DNA of 64,000 nt. It comes from Magnetococcales bacterium. GTDB taxonomy: Bacteria > Pseudomonadota > Magnetococcia > Magnetococcales > Magnetaquicoccaceae. This document shows positions 17,378-27,748 of this stretch, one piece after another. The stretch's first letter is position 1, and each line of letters starts with the position of its first letter. The translations under genes were made by a program, and so were the position numbers. The DNA is taken from NCBI GenBank assembly GCA_015231755.1, contig JADGAZ010000005.1, positions 1 to 64,000 on the forward strand, in the 5' to 3' direction. The notes under the pieces were generated by a model. That model was not told where the DNA came from. It did no database searches and saw nothing but the letters and a program-made list of their open reading frames with translations.

Positions 17378-18370
17378 TCATCCGGTCCGGTCCGCGCCAT
17401 CCAGTCCGCTGGCCATCAACGCCACCTCCAGGGCCAGCAGGCCATGGGCGAGGGTGACTTTGGGGGGGCGGTGGGTCTGAATGGCCTGGATGAAATCCTC
17501 CAGTTGGCATTGCATCGGGTCCGGGAGTACCGGGGGCCAGATCCGCTCGCCGAGCAGGCGACGGGCGATCTTCTCCCGGAGGTTTTGGGGGGGTGGGGGA
17601 CCGACCAGGTGGGCGTAGTCAAAGGTGCCGGTGGCATGGTGGATGCGCAACTCGTCCGGACGTTTTTGCGCGACAAACGTGCCGGCGGCCACCAGCAGCG
17701 TGGCGTTGTTTGGATAGGCGATCAACGCCGCGCTGGTATCCGCGCAGCGCAAGAAGTCCCGACTGCTCAGAGAACGGGCCTCGATGCGCAACGGGGCGCC
17801 AAAAAACCAGTTCATCGCGTCCAGCCAGTGGATCCCCTGATTGACCAGTACCGCTCCGTCTCGCCCCCGCCAGCCTGATCCTTGCAGATAATATTCCCGG
17901 TTCCGGGGCCACAACAGGGTCAATTGGGCCAGCTTCGGGGAGGCGGGATCCAGAGTGTCGAGCTGTTGTTTGATCGTTTCCAGAATCGGATTGAAGCGGT
18001 ACGGGGAGATGACGCCGATGGGCACGGGCGACCCTTGGGCGCGGGCGGCGAATTGTCGGCATTCCGCCACCTCCACCCCCAGCGGTTTTTCGATCAGCAT
18101 GGGTTTGTTGAACGCCAACGCCTGGGTGGCCAGCCCGATATGCCGCGCCGGTTCCGTCAGGATCAGCACCCCATCCACTTCCGCATCGTTCAACACCGCT
18201 TCGACCGTGGGGGCGACCCGGGGAATGCCATGGGTCCGGGCAAAGGCGGCAGTCCGCTCCGGGCTGCTTCCCCAGGCGGCAACCACCGTCACGCCGGGCA
18301 TGGCGCGGATGGTTGTGGCATAGCGGTGGGCAATGCCCGAAATGCCCAGAATGGCCAGTTGCGCGGTCAT
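17378..18370 (-). CDS. Gfo/Idh/MocA family NAD(P)-dependent oxidoreductase
   Basis: 330 residues. The N-terminal Rossmann fold opens with LAILGISGIAHRYATTI in place of the usual GxGxxG, and MLIEKPLG is the family EKP motif containing the catalytic lysine. GIHWLDAMNWFFG matches the C-terminal substrate domain (the GxHxxD pattern). Such enzymes oxidise or reduce sugars and inositol derivatives; the substrate cannot be told from sequence. It stands alone, with AT-rich foreign-looking DNA downstream. No good ribosome site is seen before the ATG at 18370. Confidence 0.85.
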   Translation of the reverse strand: MTAQLAILGISGIAHRYATTIRAMPGVTVVAAWGSSPERTAAFARTHGIPRVAPTVEAVLNDAEVDGVLILTEPARHIGLATQALAFNKPMLIEKPLGVEVAECRQFAARAQGSPVPIGVISPYRFNPILETIKQQLDTLDPASPKLAQLTLLWPRNREYYLQGSGWRGRDGAVLVNQGIHWLDAMNWFFGAPLRIEARSLSSRDFLRCADTSAALIAYPNNATLLVAAGTFVAQKRPDELRIHHATGTFDYAHLVGPPPPQNLREKIARRLLGERIWPPVLPDPMQCQLEDFIQAIQTHRPPKVTLAHGLLALEVALMASGLDGADRTG

Positions 18371-18481
18371 GGGGGAGGGTTCATTCGATGGGATGGCATG
18401 AGCGCGATTGCCCGATCCATCTGGAGGATCACCCCAGGGCGATGCGGATCCCGATGAATTGTTTTCCTTTTGTGGAAGGGT

Positions 18482-18685
18482 TCAGGCACCCAGGCGATTG
18501 GCGCCGCGCGCATTCCGGGAAGAGGCGATCATGGCCTGCCAACTCAAGGGGAGTCCGTCGGCTGTCTGCCTTGGTCCTTCCAATCCCGAAAGGCATTTCC
18601 ATTCCATCATTTCTTCATATTCCGGCTCCATGTCACCGAACCATTCGCGTCGGGGGGGAATTCGGATGGTCATGTATTGTCCCAT
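18482..18685 (-). CDS. Small acidic protein of unknown function
   Basis: 67 residues with the opening MGQYMTIRIPPRREWFGD, a Glu/Met-rich stretch (EPEYEEMMEW) and no similarity I recognise. The chosen ATG at 18685 has AAGGAA ten bases upstream; the frame is open to 18760, giving a possible 92-residue form. Codon use resembles neighbouring genes. It occupies the 421-bp gap between the oxidoreductase and argJ and is on the oxidoreductase strand. It could be a real short gene or chance. Confidence 0.4.
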   Translation of the reverse strand: MGQYMTIRIPPRREWFGDMEPEYEEMMEWKCLSGLEGPRQTADGLPLSWQAMIASSRNARGANRLGA

Positions 18686-18791
18686 GGTGTGTGGTTCCTT
18701 ATAATCGTCAACGATCCGTGAGTGTGTTGTTCCGTCTCGCTGACAAAATTCAATGATCATGCCAGATCAACCCAAGACCGGGAGATTCTTC

Positions 18792-20018
18792 ATGGCCGTC
18801 GGCCCCTTGCAGCCCCCCTCTTCCCTGCCGCCTTTGGCTGGATTTCGTTTGGCCACCGTGGCTTGCGGCATCAAAAACGGCAAACGTGAGCGCGATGATT
18901 TGTTGCTGGTGGCCATGGACCCGGAAACGACCGTGGCCGGTGTGTTCACCCGCAACCGGGTGCATGCCGCGCCGGTGGCCCTGTGTCGGCAACGACTGAC
19001 GTCAGGAGTGGCCCGGGGACTGGTGGTCAATTCGGGCAATGCCAATGCGGTCACCGGTCCGGGAGGCTTGCACGACGCCCTGGAAGTCACCGGAGAGGTG
19101 GCCCGGTTGCTGGATGTGCCTGCGGAAACGGTGTTTGTCGCCTCCACTGGCGTGATCGGCGTGCCCTTGCCTTTGGAGCGGATGCTGGAGGCCTTGCCGA
19201 CGCTTTGGAATGGCCTGGGGTGCGAAGGGTGGTTGCAGGCCGCCCGGGCCATCATGACCACCGATACCTTTCCCAAACTGGCAACCCGTTCCTGTGTGAT
19301 CAACGGGCAGCAGGTCACCTTGATCGGCATGGCCAAGGGAGCGGGCATGATCCGTCCCGACATGGCTACCATGTTGGCTTTTTTGTTCACGGATGCGGAT
19401 GTGACCTCGACCGCTTTGCAAATCCTGCTGGAGCGGGCCGTGGAGACCAGTTTCAACGCCATTTCCGTAGACGGGGATCAATCCACCAACGATACGGCTT
19501 TATTGTTCGCTTCTGGACGCTCGGATCACGGGAGCCTGGACGATCCGGACAGCCCGGAGGCCACACCTTTGGCCCACAGCCTGGAGTCCTTGTGCCAGGA
19601 GTTGGCCCAGGGGATCGTGCGGGACGGGGAGGGGGCCAGCAAGTTTGTGACCATCACCGTTTCCGGCGCGGTCAGCGACCCGGAGGCGAAACAGGCCGCC
19701 ATGGCCATTGCCAACAGTCCCCTGGTCAAGACCGCCTTGGCGGGTAGCGATCCCAACTGGGGCCGGATTCTGGCGGCGGTGGGGGCGGCGGGGGTCTCTT
19801 TGCAGCCGGAGTCCTTGTCGTTGTGGTTGGGGGATGTGCTGGTGCTGGAACGGGGACAGTTGGCCGAAGGGTATACCGAAGGCAAAGGGGCCGCCGTGAT
19901 GGCCCGTCCGGAGATCGTCATTCGGCTGGATCTGGCGGTGGGCGCCGGAGCGCGCACGGTCTGGACCTGTGACCTGACCCACGATTACATCACGATCAAT
20001 GCGGATTATCGCACGTGA
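18792..20018 (+). CDS. argJ: Bifunctional ornithine acetyltransferase / N-acetylglutamate synthase
   Basis: 408 residues. ArgJ recycles the acetyl group from N-acetylornithine to glutamate in arginine synthesis. The self-cleavage site is visible in KGAGMIRPDMATMLAF: the precursor is cut before Thr193, which becomes the N-terminal nucleophile of the beta chain. The oxyanion-hole Thr-Gly (VASTGVIG) and the C-terminal DPNWGRI are also present. GGGAG at 18780-18784 supports the ATG at 18792; the frame is open 13 codons further up. The stop overlaps the GTG of the next gene by four bases. Confidence 0.95.
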   Translation: MAVGPLQPPSSLPPLAGFRLATVACGIKNGKRERDDLLLVAMDPETTVAGVFTRNRVHAAPVALCRQRLTSGVARGLVVNSGNANAVTGPGGLHDALEVTGEVARLLDVPAETVFVASTGVIGVPLPLERMLEALPTLWNGLGCEGWLQAARAIMTTDTFPKLATRSCVINGQQVTLIGMAKGAGMIRPDMATMLAFLFTDADVTSTALQILLERAVETSFNAISVDGDQSTNDTALLFASGRSDHGSLDDPDSPEATPLAHSLESLCQELAQGIVRDGEGASKFVTITVSGAVSDPEAKQAAMAIANSPLVKTALAGSDPNWGRILAAVGAAGVSLQPESLSLWLGDVLVLERGQLAEGYTEGKGAAVMARPEIVIRLDLAVGAGARTVWTCDLTHDYITINADYRT

Positions 20019-20713
20019 CCCCAACCCCGTCGCTGCCCTGGTCCGAGATTCGGGTGGTGCTGCTCGACATGGACGGCACCCTGTTGGATCTGCATTTCGA
20101 CGATGTGTTTTTTCGTCGCACCGTGCCGGAGGCCTATGCCCGGAAACACGGGATGCGGTTCGAGGAGGCCAGGGAGCGGGTGTTAAAGGCCTATCAGGAA
20201 CATCAGGGCACGTTGGCCTGGTATGACCTGCACCACTGGTCCGAGCGGTTGGGGTTGGACATTCCGCTTTTGAAAGAGGATGTGGCCCATTTGATCGCGG
20301 TGCATCCCCATGTGTTGCCTTTTTTGGAACGGGTGGGGGCCAGTGGGCGTCCGATTCATCTGGTCACCAATGCCCATCCGCTTTCGTTGGACCTGAAACT
20401 GGCCCGTACCCCCATCGGGGCCTATCTGACTTCGACCATCACCAGTCACGAGGTGGGTTGGGCCAAGGAGCAGGCCCCTTTCTGGCCGGCTTTGGCCCGG
20501 CGTCTGGATTTTGATCCGGCCAGCACTTTGCTGGTGGACGATGCGGAGTCCGTATTGACCGCCGCCAGCGCATTCGGCATCGCCCATCTGCGTCAGGTGC
20601 GTCATCCCAACTCCGCGGCACCTCCCCATGCGGCGGGACGGTTTGTCTCCGTGTTGGATTTCAGGGAACTGGGACTCCCGGATGCCCCGTGGACAGAAGG
20701 GGAGGTGTCATGA
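20015..20713 (+). CDS. HAD-family phosphatase (YrfG-like nucleotidase)
   Basis: 232 residues. HAD motif I is [11 protein letters not shown], motif II is HLVTNAH, the lysine motif is AKEQAPFW and motif IV is [10 protein letters not shown]. The general layout, including the [13 protein letters not shown] segment, fits the GMP/IMP 5'-nucleotidase group represented by YrfG. It starts with GTG at 20015, overlapping the argJ stop (GTGA), and its own stop overlaps the next gene (ATGA). The three genes are therefore probably translated from one message although their functions look unrelated. Confidence 0.85.
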   Translation: MTPTPSLPWSEIRVVLLDMDGTLLDLHFDDVFFRRTVPEAYARKHGMRFEEARERVLKAYQEHQGTLAWYDLHHWSERLGLDIPLLKEDVAHLIAVHPHVLPFLERVGASGRPIHLVTNAHPLSLDLKLARTPIGAYLTSTITSHEVGWAKEQAPFWPALARRLDFDPASTLLVDDAESVLTAASAFGIAHLRQVRHPNSAAPPHAAGRFVSVLDFRELGLPDAPWTEGEVS

Positions 20714-23700
20714 GCGGATCGGTGCCTGCAGGGTGGTTGCGACAGCATCTGCTCACGATTCTGATCGCCGGGTTGGGGGTGGGGGCCACCTTTTTTTCCT
20801 GGTGGCTTTCGCATCAGCCGGTCCATGAGAGTGGCAGTTGGCGTTGGATCCTGCTGGTCGGCGGCGTGGCTTTCACCACGCTGCTGGTGACCATGCACGC
20901 CCGTTTGCAAAAGGATATGCGGCGGCAGCTCAAGGCCAAGCAGGAGTTGACCGCCGCCAACCGGGCTTTGACCCTTTTGGAACAGTGTCACAAACTGGTC
21001 AACCAGGAAAAAAGCGATGTGGTGATCCTGGCCCGGGCCTGTACGCTGCTGGTGGAGGTGGGGGGATACCGGTTCGCCTGGTGCGGCTTCGTGGAATCGG
21101 ATCCGGAACGCACCATCACCCCGGTGGCCCATTCCCGGCTCGATTCGGAACGGATGCGGGATTTCCGGCAGACCTGGCTGGAATCCGGCAACATTCAGGA
21201 ACCGGCCCGTACCGCCATTCGCAACCGGGCACCCACCCCCATGCACGACATTCTGCTCTCCCAGTCCACCGGGATGTGGCAGCGACAGGCCATGCGTTAT
21301 GGTTACGCCTCGGCGGTGGCGTTGCCGTTGCTGGATCGGGAGAGCCTGTTCGGGGTGTTGAGCGTCTACGCCCATACCCCCCGGGCCTTCAGCGCCGTGG
21401 AGGTGGAACTGCTCACCGAGTTGGCCAATACTTTGGCGTTCGGGGTGCTGGCGGTACGGGAGTCCAAGCGGCGCAAAAAGGCGGAAAAGGAGCTGGCCCA
21501 TCACCGTCAGATCCTGGAAGAGCAGGTCGCCAAACGCACCCGGGTGTTGAACACCGTGGCCGCCATTGCCCAGCGGTTGTTGTTTCACGGGGGGTGGCGA
21601 CAGAACATCGACGCGGTGTTGATGGATCTGGGGGTGGCGGCCAATGTCAGCCGGGCCTACATCCTCAAGGCCAGCGTGGAAGACAACGGTGGACTGTTGA
21701 TCACCCTGATCCACGAGTGGACCGCCCACGGCATCCAGGCTCAAAAAGAGGATGGACGATTCCACGAGTGTCCCCTGGACCGGTTCGGACTCTCCCGCTG
21801 GAAGGAGCGGTTTGTCGGTGGCGAGTATTTGTTTGGCCGCACCCGGGACTTTCCGGAGGAGGAGCGGGCCTTTTTGTCCGAACGGGGCATCCTGTCCATC
21901 GCCGTGATGCCGATTCTGGTCCACGATACCTTTTGGGGCTTGCTGGGCTTCGAGGATTGCCGCCGGGAACGGACCTGGAGTTCCGGCGAGATCGACGCTA
22001 TGCAACTGGCCGCCAACACCCTGGATGCCGCCATCCGCAAGGATCGGCTGCTGGAGGAGAAACGGGCCGACGAGGCGTTGATTCTCAAGCTTTCCACGGC
22101 GGTGGAGCAAAGTCCCAACATCGTCTTGATCACCGATGCCTCGGGTCGCATCGAGTACGTCAATCAAAAATTCACCCAGCTCACCGGCTACGGCCCGGAG
22201 GAGACCCTGGGAACCACGCCGCTGATTCTACAGGCGCAGGCCAAGTCTGGCAGCGACTACGACCGCATGTGGGAGATGTTGCGTTCCGGGCAGGCGTGGC
22301 GGGAGGAGTTCCAGAGCGTGCGCAAGGACGGCAGCCTTTATTGGACCCATGCCTCCCTTTCGCCTCTGGTCAATGCCGAGGGGCATGTCACCCATTTTGT
22401 CTGCATCCAGGAAGATGTCACCCATCGCAAGATTTCGGAGTTGCAACTGCGGGAGACCTTTGAAAAATTGACCCGCAGCGAAAATCGCTTGCAGGCCATT
22501 CTCGACAATATGCCGAGTCTGGTTTTTCTCAAGGATTATTCCGGGCGTTATGTACTGGTCAACCGTCCCTTCTCCGAGACTTTTCAGCTCGACCCCGCCG
22601 CGATCATCGGGTGCCGGGACGATGAGCTTTTTCCGGAGGAGATCGCCCAGGGATTCATCGAGTCGGATCGCACCGTGTTGCAACGGGGAGTGGCGGCGGA
22701 TGTGGACATGATCATCCCCATCGGATCCGACAGGCGGATTTTTCATACCATCCGTTTTCCCGTGGTGGTCGATGACAGTGGTTTCTTGTCCATTTGCGGC
22801 ATCGCCACGGACATCACCGATCGGCGCATCGCCCAGGCGCGGCTGTTGCGCTCCAAACAGGCCCAGGACATCCTCAACGGGTTGCTGTTCGCCGCCATGG
22901 ATCAGTCCCTGTTTTTGTGGGAGTTCATCCGCGACGCCTTGGGGCGGATTCTTTCCGCGCCCTGGTTCGTGCCGGATGGCCGGGGAGCGATTCATCTCTT
23001 TGGCGCCGGGGAGGGCGGGGGGGATGTGGTCTGTCAGATCGGTTTGAGCGACTCGGGCAGCGCCGAGCGGGCCGGCAAGGCGTTGCTGGAAACCGCCTGG
23101 GGGGTGCAGACCCCCGGAATCGTCTTCATCGACGCCGGCAGTTGGCCCGGAGGGATCATTCCCGGTCTGCCGGAGGGGGCATGGAGCTATTATTCCGCGC
23201 CGTTGTCCCCGGGTGGACAGGTCAAGGGGGTGATTCAAATTTTTCTGCCCTCCACCCATGTGCGGGGCCGGGATGAGGAGGATTTCCTTTCCACGGTGCG
23301 CAACACCCTGGCGGGCATCGTGGAAAAGAAAATTCTTGACCGTCAACTGATCCTCGCCAAGGAGAAGGCCGAATCCGCCAGCCATGCCAAAAGCACCTTC
23401 CTGGCCAACATGAGCCACGAGGTGCGCACACCCATGAACGGGGTGATCGGCATGTTGACCCTGCTGGGCAAGACCCGCATGAATCCCATGCAGCGGCAAT
23501 ATCTGGCGGTGGCCACCCAGTCCGCGGAACTGCAATTGAGCGTGCTCAACGACATTCTCGACTTCTCGAAGATCGAGGCGGGCAAACTGGTTTTGGAACA
23601 GATCCCCTTCGATCCCCGGGATGTGGTGGACAGCATCGGCACCATGCTCTCCGGCGCGGCCTATGGCAAAGGGTTGGAGCTGGCGATTCATGTCTCCTGG

Positions 23701-25356
23701 CGGCTGCATCCGGAGTTGATCGGCGATGCGGTGCGCTTGCGTCAGGTGTTGATCAATCTGGCGGGCAATGCCATCAAGTTTACCCAGAACGGCGAAGTGA
23801 CCATCCGGGCGGATCTGGTGGAGGATGGTCCGACTGCGGTGCGCATCCGGTTTCATGTGATCGACACGGGCATTGGCATTGCCTCCCAGGCCCGGGAGAA
23901 GCTGTTTCAGCCTTTTGTTCAGGCCGATGATTCCACCACCCGGCGTTTTGGCGGAACCGGCCTGGGACTGGTCATCGCCCGGCAGATTGTCGAGGCCATG
24001 GGAGGGATGATTGGACTGGCCAGTCAACCGGGGGCCGGTTCGATCTTCTGGTTTGAAGTCGAGTTCGGCAAGCTGCCCGGGTCCCGGCCTGCCGAAAAGC
24101 CGGATCTGGGCCCTGTGCGGGTGTTGCTGGTGGAAGACAATGAGACCCATCGGACCATCCTGGAGAATTATCTGCATGTGTGGGGGGTGCGGTGTCGCAG
24201 CGTGGTGAGTGGCAGGGAGGCGTTGGCCCTGTTGCGGGAGACGGCCCGGAATCCGGATGAGGCGTTCGACGTGGTGGTGTTGGATTTGCGCCTGACCGGG
24301 GTGGATGGGCTGGATGTGGCCCGCATGATCCACGCGGACCAAACCCTTCCGCCCCTCAAGGTGATGCTGTTGAGCAGCGGCATTCATCTGGAAGAGTCGG
24401 TGTTGAACGAGGCGGGGGTGGGGGCGTTCATCATGAAACCGGTTGGCCCCAAGCGTTTGGCTCGTGCCCTGGAGGTGCTGATCCATCCGGCTGGACAAGG
24501 GGAGGCGGAGAGCGGAGGAGGCTCGGTGACCCGCACGGCGACCGCCTTTGTGGGCAAGGTATTGCTGGTGGAAGATACCTTTGTCAATCAGCAGGTGGCG
24601 GCCAGCATGCTCAAGCAGATGGGGCTGGAGGTGGAGATCGCCAGGGATGGGGAGGAGGGGGTGGCCAAGGCGTTCGCCGGGAGGCCGGATGTGATCCTGA
24701 TGGACATGCAGATGCCGAACATGGATGGATTGGAGGCGACCCGTCGCATCCGGGAGTGGGAGGGATTGCGGGGACATGGGGAGCCGGTGCCCATTCTGGC
24801 CATGACCGCCAACGCCTTGAGCGGAGACCGGGAGCGTTGCCTGGAGGCGGGGATGAACGATTATCTGGCCAAGCCGGTGCTGTGGGATGCCCTGGCCAGC
24901 AAGTTGTCCCAGTGGTTGCCGATCCACGAACGGGAGATGGTGCCCCCTTCACCGGTGGCCCGGGAGATTCCCGATGAGGGCAAGGCGCTGTTTCTGGATT
25001 CGGTCTGTCTGGAACGTTTCTGGAACGCCATGAAGGCGGTGCCTGGGACTTTTTCTTTGGTGATCGAGGAGTATCTGTCCAGCGCCCCCAATCTGTTGCA
25101 GGCCATCGAGCGGGGCGGGACCAACGGGGAGTCGGAAGTGGTGCGGTCGGCGGCCCATGCGTTGAAATCCAACAGCGCCACCGTGGGGGCCATGGCTTTG
25201 TCGGAATTGTGCGCGGTGATCGAAAAGGCGGCGCGGGAACGGGATACCCTGCCGGCGGTGCGGTTGCATCCGGCGGCGGTGGCTGCGTTTCAGGCGGCGC
25301 AGCCGGGGTTGCAGGAGGCGTTGGAAAGGGAGTCGATCATCGGCCAGGGGGGATGA
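20710..25356 (+). CDS. Hybrid sensor histidine kinase (GAF-GAF-PAS-PAS-HisKA-HATPase-REC-REC-HPt)
   Basis: 1548 residues from the ATG at 20710, which follows GGGGAGG and overlaps the HAD stop. Two membrane helices (about 14-60) are followed by a coiled coil, two GAF-like regions, two or more PAS domains ([18 protein letters not shown] in the first) and a third GAF-like stretch near 730-880. The kinase core has His903 in [11 protein letters not shown], the N box NAIKFT, DTGIGIA and [10 protein letters not shown]. Two receiver domains carry Asp1192 and Asp1332, and a C-terminal HPt domain carries His1483 in [14 protein letters not shown]. This is a complete ArcB/BarA-style phosphorelay; the signal and the output regulator are not identifiable. 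Confidence 0.93.
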   Translation: MSGSVPAGWLRQHLLTILIAGLGVGATFFSWWLSHQPVHESGSWRWILLVGGVAFTTLLVTMHARLQKDMRRQLKAKQELTAANRALTLLEQCHKLVNQEKSDVVILARACTLLVEVGGYRFAWCGFVESDPERTITPVAHSRLDSERMRDFRQTWLESGNIQEPARTAIRNRAPTPMHDILLSQSTGMWQRQAMRYGYASAVALPLLDRESLFGVLSVYAHTPRAFSAVEVELLTELANTLAFGVLAVRESKRRKKAEKELAHHRQILEEQVAKRTRVLNTVAAIAQRLLFHGGWRQNIDAVLMDLGVAANVSRAYILKASVEDNGGLLITLIHEWTAHGIQAQKEDGRFHECPLDRFGLSRWKERFVGGEYLFGRTRDFPEEERAFLSERGILSIAVMPILVHDTFWGLLGFEDCRRERTWSSGEIDAMQLAANTLDAAIRKDRLLEEKRADEALILKLSTAVEQSPNIVLITDASGRIEYVNQKFTQLTGYGPEETLGTTPLILQAQAKSGSDYDRMWEMLRSGQAWREEFQSVRKDGSLYWTHASLSPLVNAEGHVTHFVCIQEDVTHRKISELQLRETFEKLTRSENRLQAILDNMPSLVFLKDYSGRYVLVNRPFSETFQLDPAAIIGCRDDELFPEEIAQGFIESDRTVLQRGVAADVDMIIPIGSDRRIFHTIRFPVVVDDSGFLSICGIATDITDRRIAQARLLRSKQAQDILNGLLFAAMDQSLFLWEFIRDALGRILSAPWFVPDGRGAIHLFGAGEGGGDVVCQIGLSDSGSAERAGKALLETAWGVQTPGIVFIDAGSWPGGIIPGLPEGAWSYYSAPLSPGGQVKGVIQIFLPSTHVRGRDEEDFLSTVRNTLAGIVEKKILDRQLILAKEKAESASHAKSTFLANMSHEVRTPMNGVIGMLTLLGKTRMNPMQRQYLAVATQSAELQLSVLNDILDFSKIEAGKLVLEQIPFDPRDVVDSIGTMLSGAAYGKGLELAIHVSWRLHPELIGDAVRLRQVLINLAGNAIKFTQNGEVTIRADLVEDGPTAVRIRFHVIDTGIGIASQAREKLFQPFVQADDSTTRRFGGTGLGLVIARQIVEAMGGMIGLASQPGAGSIFWFEVEFGKLPGSRPAEKPDLGPVRVLLVEDNETHRTILENYLHVWGVRCRSVVSGREALALLRETARNPDEAFDVVVLDLRLTGVDGLDVARMIHADQTLPPLKVMLLSSGIHLEESVLNEAGVGAFIMKPVGPKRLARALEVLIHPAGQGEAESGGGSVTRTATAFVGKVLLVEDTFVNQQVAASMLKQMGLEVEIARDGEEGVAKAFAGRPDVILMDMQMPNMDGLEATRRIREWEGLRGHGEPVPILAMTANALSGDRERCLEAGMNDYLAKPVLWDALASKLSQWLPIHEREMVPPSPVAREIPDEGKALFLDSVCLERFWNAMKAVPGTFSLVIEEYLSSAPNLLQAIERGGTNGESEVVRSAAHALKSNSATVGAMALSELCAVIEKAARERDTLPAVRLHPAAVAAFQAAQPGLQEALERESIIGQGG

Positions 25357-25436
25357 CTGGGGAACATCCGGAAATCGGGGTGGCGCATCCGGGTGGCGCG
25401 GGCCGTTCCGATTTCCGGAGGGTGTTGGGGCGCGGT

Positions 25437-25829
25437 CTAGCGTGGATAAAGACAGCCGGCGGGCTGGGCAACCGGAACCGCGTAGGTGACGGTGGTGGCC
25501 GGAACGGTGTAGGCGACTGGAACGGTATAGGCCACGGGCGCGGAATAGCTCACGGTGACCGGGGTGACGATGGCCAGGGTGGAGGGGGCCGCGTAGGCCA
25601 CCGGGTAGGCGGTCGCATAGACGGGATAAGCGTGGCGGGGAGCGGTATGGGCATGATGCTCGACGCTGGATCCCACCAGCAGGCCAGTGATGCCGGCGCC
25701 GATGATGGCGGCTGCGGTGGCGCCACCGTCCGCCTGGGCTGGGGTCGGGGTGCCGACGGCCAGGACGGCGGCCAGGGCGGCGGTCGTGGCGAGGGAACGG
25801 AGGCCGAATGGGGTCTGGATGGTCTGCAT
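25437..25829 (-). CDS. Small exported Val/Tyr/Pro/Thr-rich protein
   Basis: 130 residues. A signal peptide (TTAALAAVLAVGTPTPAQA) is followed by a Gly/Ala hydrophobic stretch (AAAIIGAGITGLLVGSS), a His-rich spot (HHAHTAPRHAY) and then a low-complexity region built from Val-Ala-Tyr and Val-Pro repeats such as YTVPVAYTVPATTVTYAVPV. One Cys lies near the C terminus. AAGGAG lies before the ATG at 25829. The composition suggests an outer-membrane-associated or surface polymer-like protein. I know of no function for it. It lies convergent with the hybrid kinase. Confidence 0.65.
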   Translation of the reverse strand: MQTIQTPFGLRSLATTAALAAVLAVGTPTPAQADGGATAAAIIGAGITGLLVGSSVEHHAHTAPRHAYPVYATAYPVAYAAPSTLAIVTPVTVSYSAPVAYTVPVAYTVPATTVTYAVPVAQPAGCLYPR

Positions 25830-26086
25830 GAAACGCTCCTTGGATCTGGGGTGTTCAGGCGCTCGTTTTCAACCGGGGCCTGTTTCGTGACGGGTTGAAC
25901 ATTAATGGTACGGATCGAAAAAGACGGATCTTAACGGAAATCGTGGGGCCGGATAGGCCCCGGATCGTGTATCGTTGTTCGATGAATTATCGCATCGTTG
26001 ATGCCGGATGCCAAGGCGTGATTTTGGGTTGGATGGGCGTTGGTTGCGGGATTTTCGTGGATTGGCGGGTTGTTTGGGGGGAGAAT

Positions 26087-26127
26087 CCGGATCCCCGCGT
26101 TTTTTTGGGGAGCGTGCGGGGATCCGG
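26087..26127. repeat. 12-bp inverted repeat downstream of gltX
   Basis: CCGGATCCCCGC (26087-26098) and GCGGGGATCCGG (26116-26127) are perfect complements with a 17-base loop that includes a T7 run. It begins 11 bp past the gltX stop, so it may end gltX transcription, although no T-run follows the stem on the minus strand. The rest of the 309-bp gap (25830-26138) shows nothing I can identify. Confidence 0.5.
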
Positions 26128-26138
26128 GGGGGGGATGA

Positions 26139-27554
26139 TCAGGCTTGCTGGGAGGCCAGATGGTTCAGCCCCTCTTGGAGCCGGAGCAGGCTTTGGTCCC
26201 GGCCCAGCATCCACAAGGTTTCCAGGATCCCCGGTGAAGCACCGGAGCCGGTGAGCACCACCCGCAGGGGTTGGGCCAGTTGCCCCATGGAGAGGTTGAA
26301 GGTGGTCAGAGTGGCCTGGAAGGCGCTCTCCAGGGCGGCGGTGGTCCACTCCGGCAGGGCTGCCAGGGCGGAGGCCAAAGCCGCCAGGGGGTCGCGCATG
26401 GCAACGGTCAGATGTTTGCGGGCCGCTTTTTCTTCGTAGGGCTGCACCGAGTCGATGAACAGGAAACGGCATTTCTGCGCCATTTCCACCATGGTGGCGG
26501 CCCGGGCCTGGAACTCCGGCAGGATGGTTGCCAGTTTTTCGGCGGGGGGTGGGGGGTCGATGCCGAGTCGGGCCAGTTGATAGGCCAGTTCCGGCAGGAG
26601 CTGTTCCGGGGTGGCGGCGCGGATGTGGTGACCGTTGATCCACAACAGCTTGGCCCGGTCGAAGATGGCTGCGGAACGGCCCAGGGAACCGATGTCGAAG
26701 AGCTGTTCGAGTTCGGTTGGGGTGAAGATCTCCTGTTCCCCGTGGGACCAGCCCAGGCGGGCCAGATAGTTGTTGAGAGCCGACGGGAGAAAGCCCTCCT
26801 CCCGGTATTGCAGCACCGAAACCGCTCCGTGGCGTTTGGAGAGCTTGGCCCCGTCGGAACCGTGCAGCAGGGGCATGTGGGCGTAGGCGGGAATCTCCCA
26901 GCCCAGCGCCTTGAACACATGAATCTGGCGCGGAGTGTTGCTGATGTGGTCTTCGCCGCGGATCACCAGGGTGATGCCCATGTCATGGTCATCCACCGCC
27001 ACCGCCAGGTTGTAGGTGGGAGAGCCGTCGGAGCGCACCAGGATCAGGTCGTCGAGTTCGCCGTTGGCGATGCGGATCGGTCCCTGGATGTGATCCTCCC
27101 AGAGGGTTTCGCCCTCCCGGGGGGTCTTGAAACGGATCACGTGGGGGCGTTGCGGATCCGCCGGGAGGTTGAGTTCCCGGCACAGACCGTCGTAACGGGG
27201 TTTGTCTCCGGTTTCCCGCTGGCGTTCCCGCAGGGCGTCGAGCCGCTCTTTGGAGCAGGTGCAGACATAGGCGTGACCCGCCTGAAGCAGTTCCTGCACC
27301 ACATCCAGATATCGGCGGGTGTGATGGGATTGAAAATAGGGGCCTTCGTCCGGCGACAGTCCCAGCCAGCGGAGTCCTTCCAGGATCACCTCCACCGCCT
27401 CTTGGGTGGAACGTTCCGTATCCGTGTCTTCGATGCGCAAGACGAAGGTACCCTGGTGGCGACGGGTGTGAAGATGGCAAAACAGCGCGGTGCGGGCGCC
27501 ACCGATATGGAGGAATCCGGTGGGTGAAGGGGCGAAACGGGTGCGCAGCGTCAT
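26139..27554 (-). CDS. gltX: Glutamyl-tRNA synthetase
   Basis: 471 residues, the length of the Escherichia coli enzyme, starting MTLRTRFAPSPTGFLHIG; an ATG three codons upstream (27563) is possible. The class-I HIGH motif is in PTGFLHIGGARTAL and the KMSKS equivalent is KLSKRHGA. The zinc-binding-like region CTCSKERLDALRERQ is present. It charges tRNA-Glu in the cytoplasm. The gene is divergent from the SEC-C protein and aspS, and a 12-bp inverted repeat follows its stop. Confidence 0.96.
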   Translation of the reverse strand: MTLRTRFAPSPTGFLHIGGARTALFCHLHTRRHQGTFVLRIEDTDTERSTQEAVEVILEGLRWLGLSPDEGPYFQSHHTRRYLDVVQELLQAGHAYVCTCSKERLDALRERQRETGDKPRYDGLCRELNLPADPQRPHVIRFKTPREGETLWEDHIQGPIRIANGELDDLILVRSDGSPTYNLAVAVDDHDMGITLVIRGEDHISNTPRQIHVFKALGWEIPAYAHMPLLHGSDGAKLSKRHGAVSVLQYREEGFLPSALNNYLARLGWSHGEQEIFTPTELEQLFDIGSLGRSAAIFDRAKLLWINGHHIRAATPEQLLPELAYQLARLGIDPPPPAEKLATILPEFQARAATMVEMAQKCRFLFIDSVQPYEEKAARKHLTVAMRDPLAALASALAALPEWTTAALESAFQATLTTFNLSMGQLAQPLRVVLTGSGASPGILETLWMLGRDQSLLRLQEGLNHLASQQA

Positions 27555-27748
27555 GGTGGGCATCTTTGGTGGTCCTGGTGTCCCGAAGGACACGGAAGCG
27601 GGGAATTCCCCGGTGAATGGGTTTGGCTGCTTTCTATTTTTTTTCAAGAAACGGATTTTGTCCAGACTGGCGTTGGAGGGGGGTCTTGGGTAAGATTCGT
27701 GGTTCTCAAAGGGTGCGTTACCCCATCAACCTTGCAAGGAGCCGTACC

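Noticed and set aside
22228-24927. 899-codon antisense frame opposite the hybrid kinase
   Set aside because: Its length is striking, but it mirrors the conserved kinase and receiver motifs and has the Gly/His/Gln-rich composition typical of such shadows.
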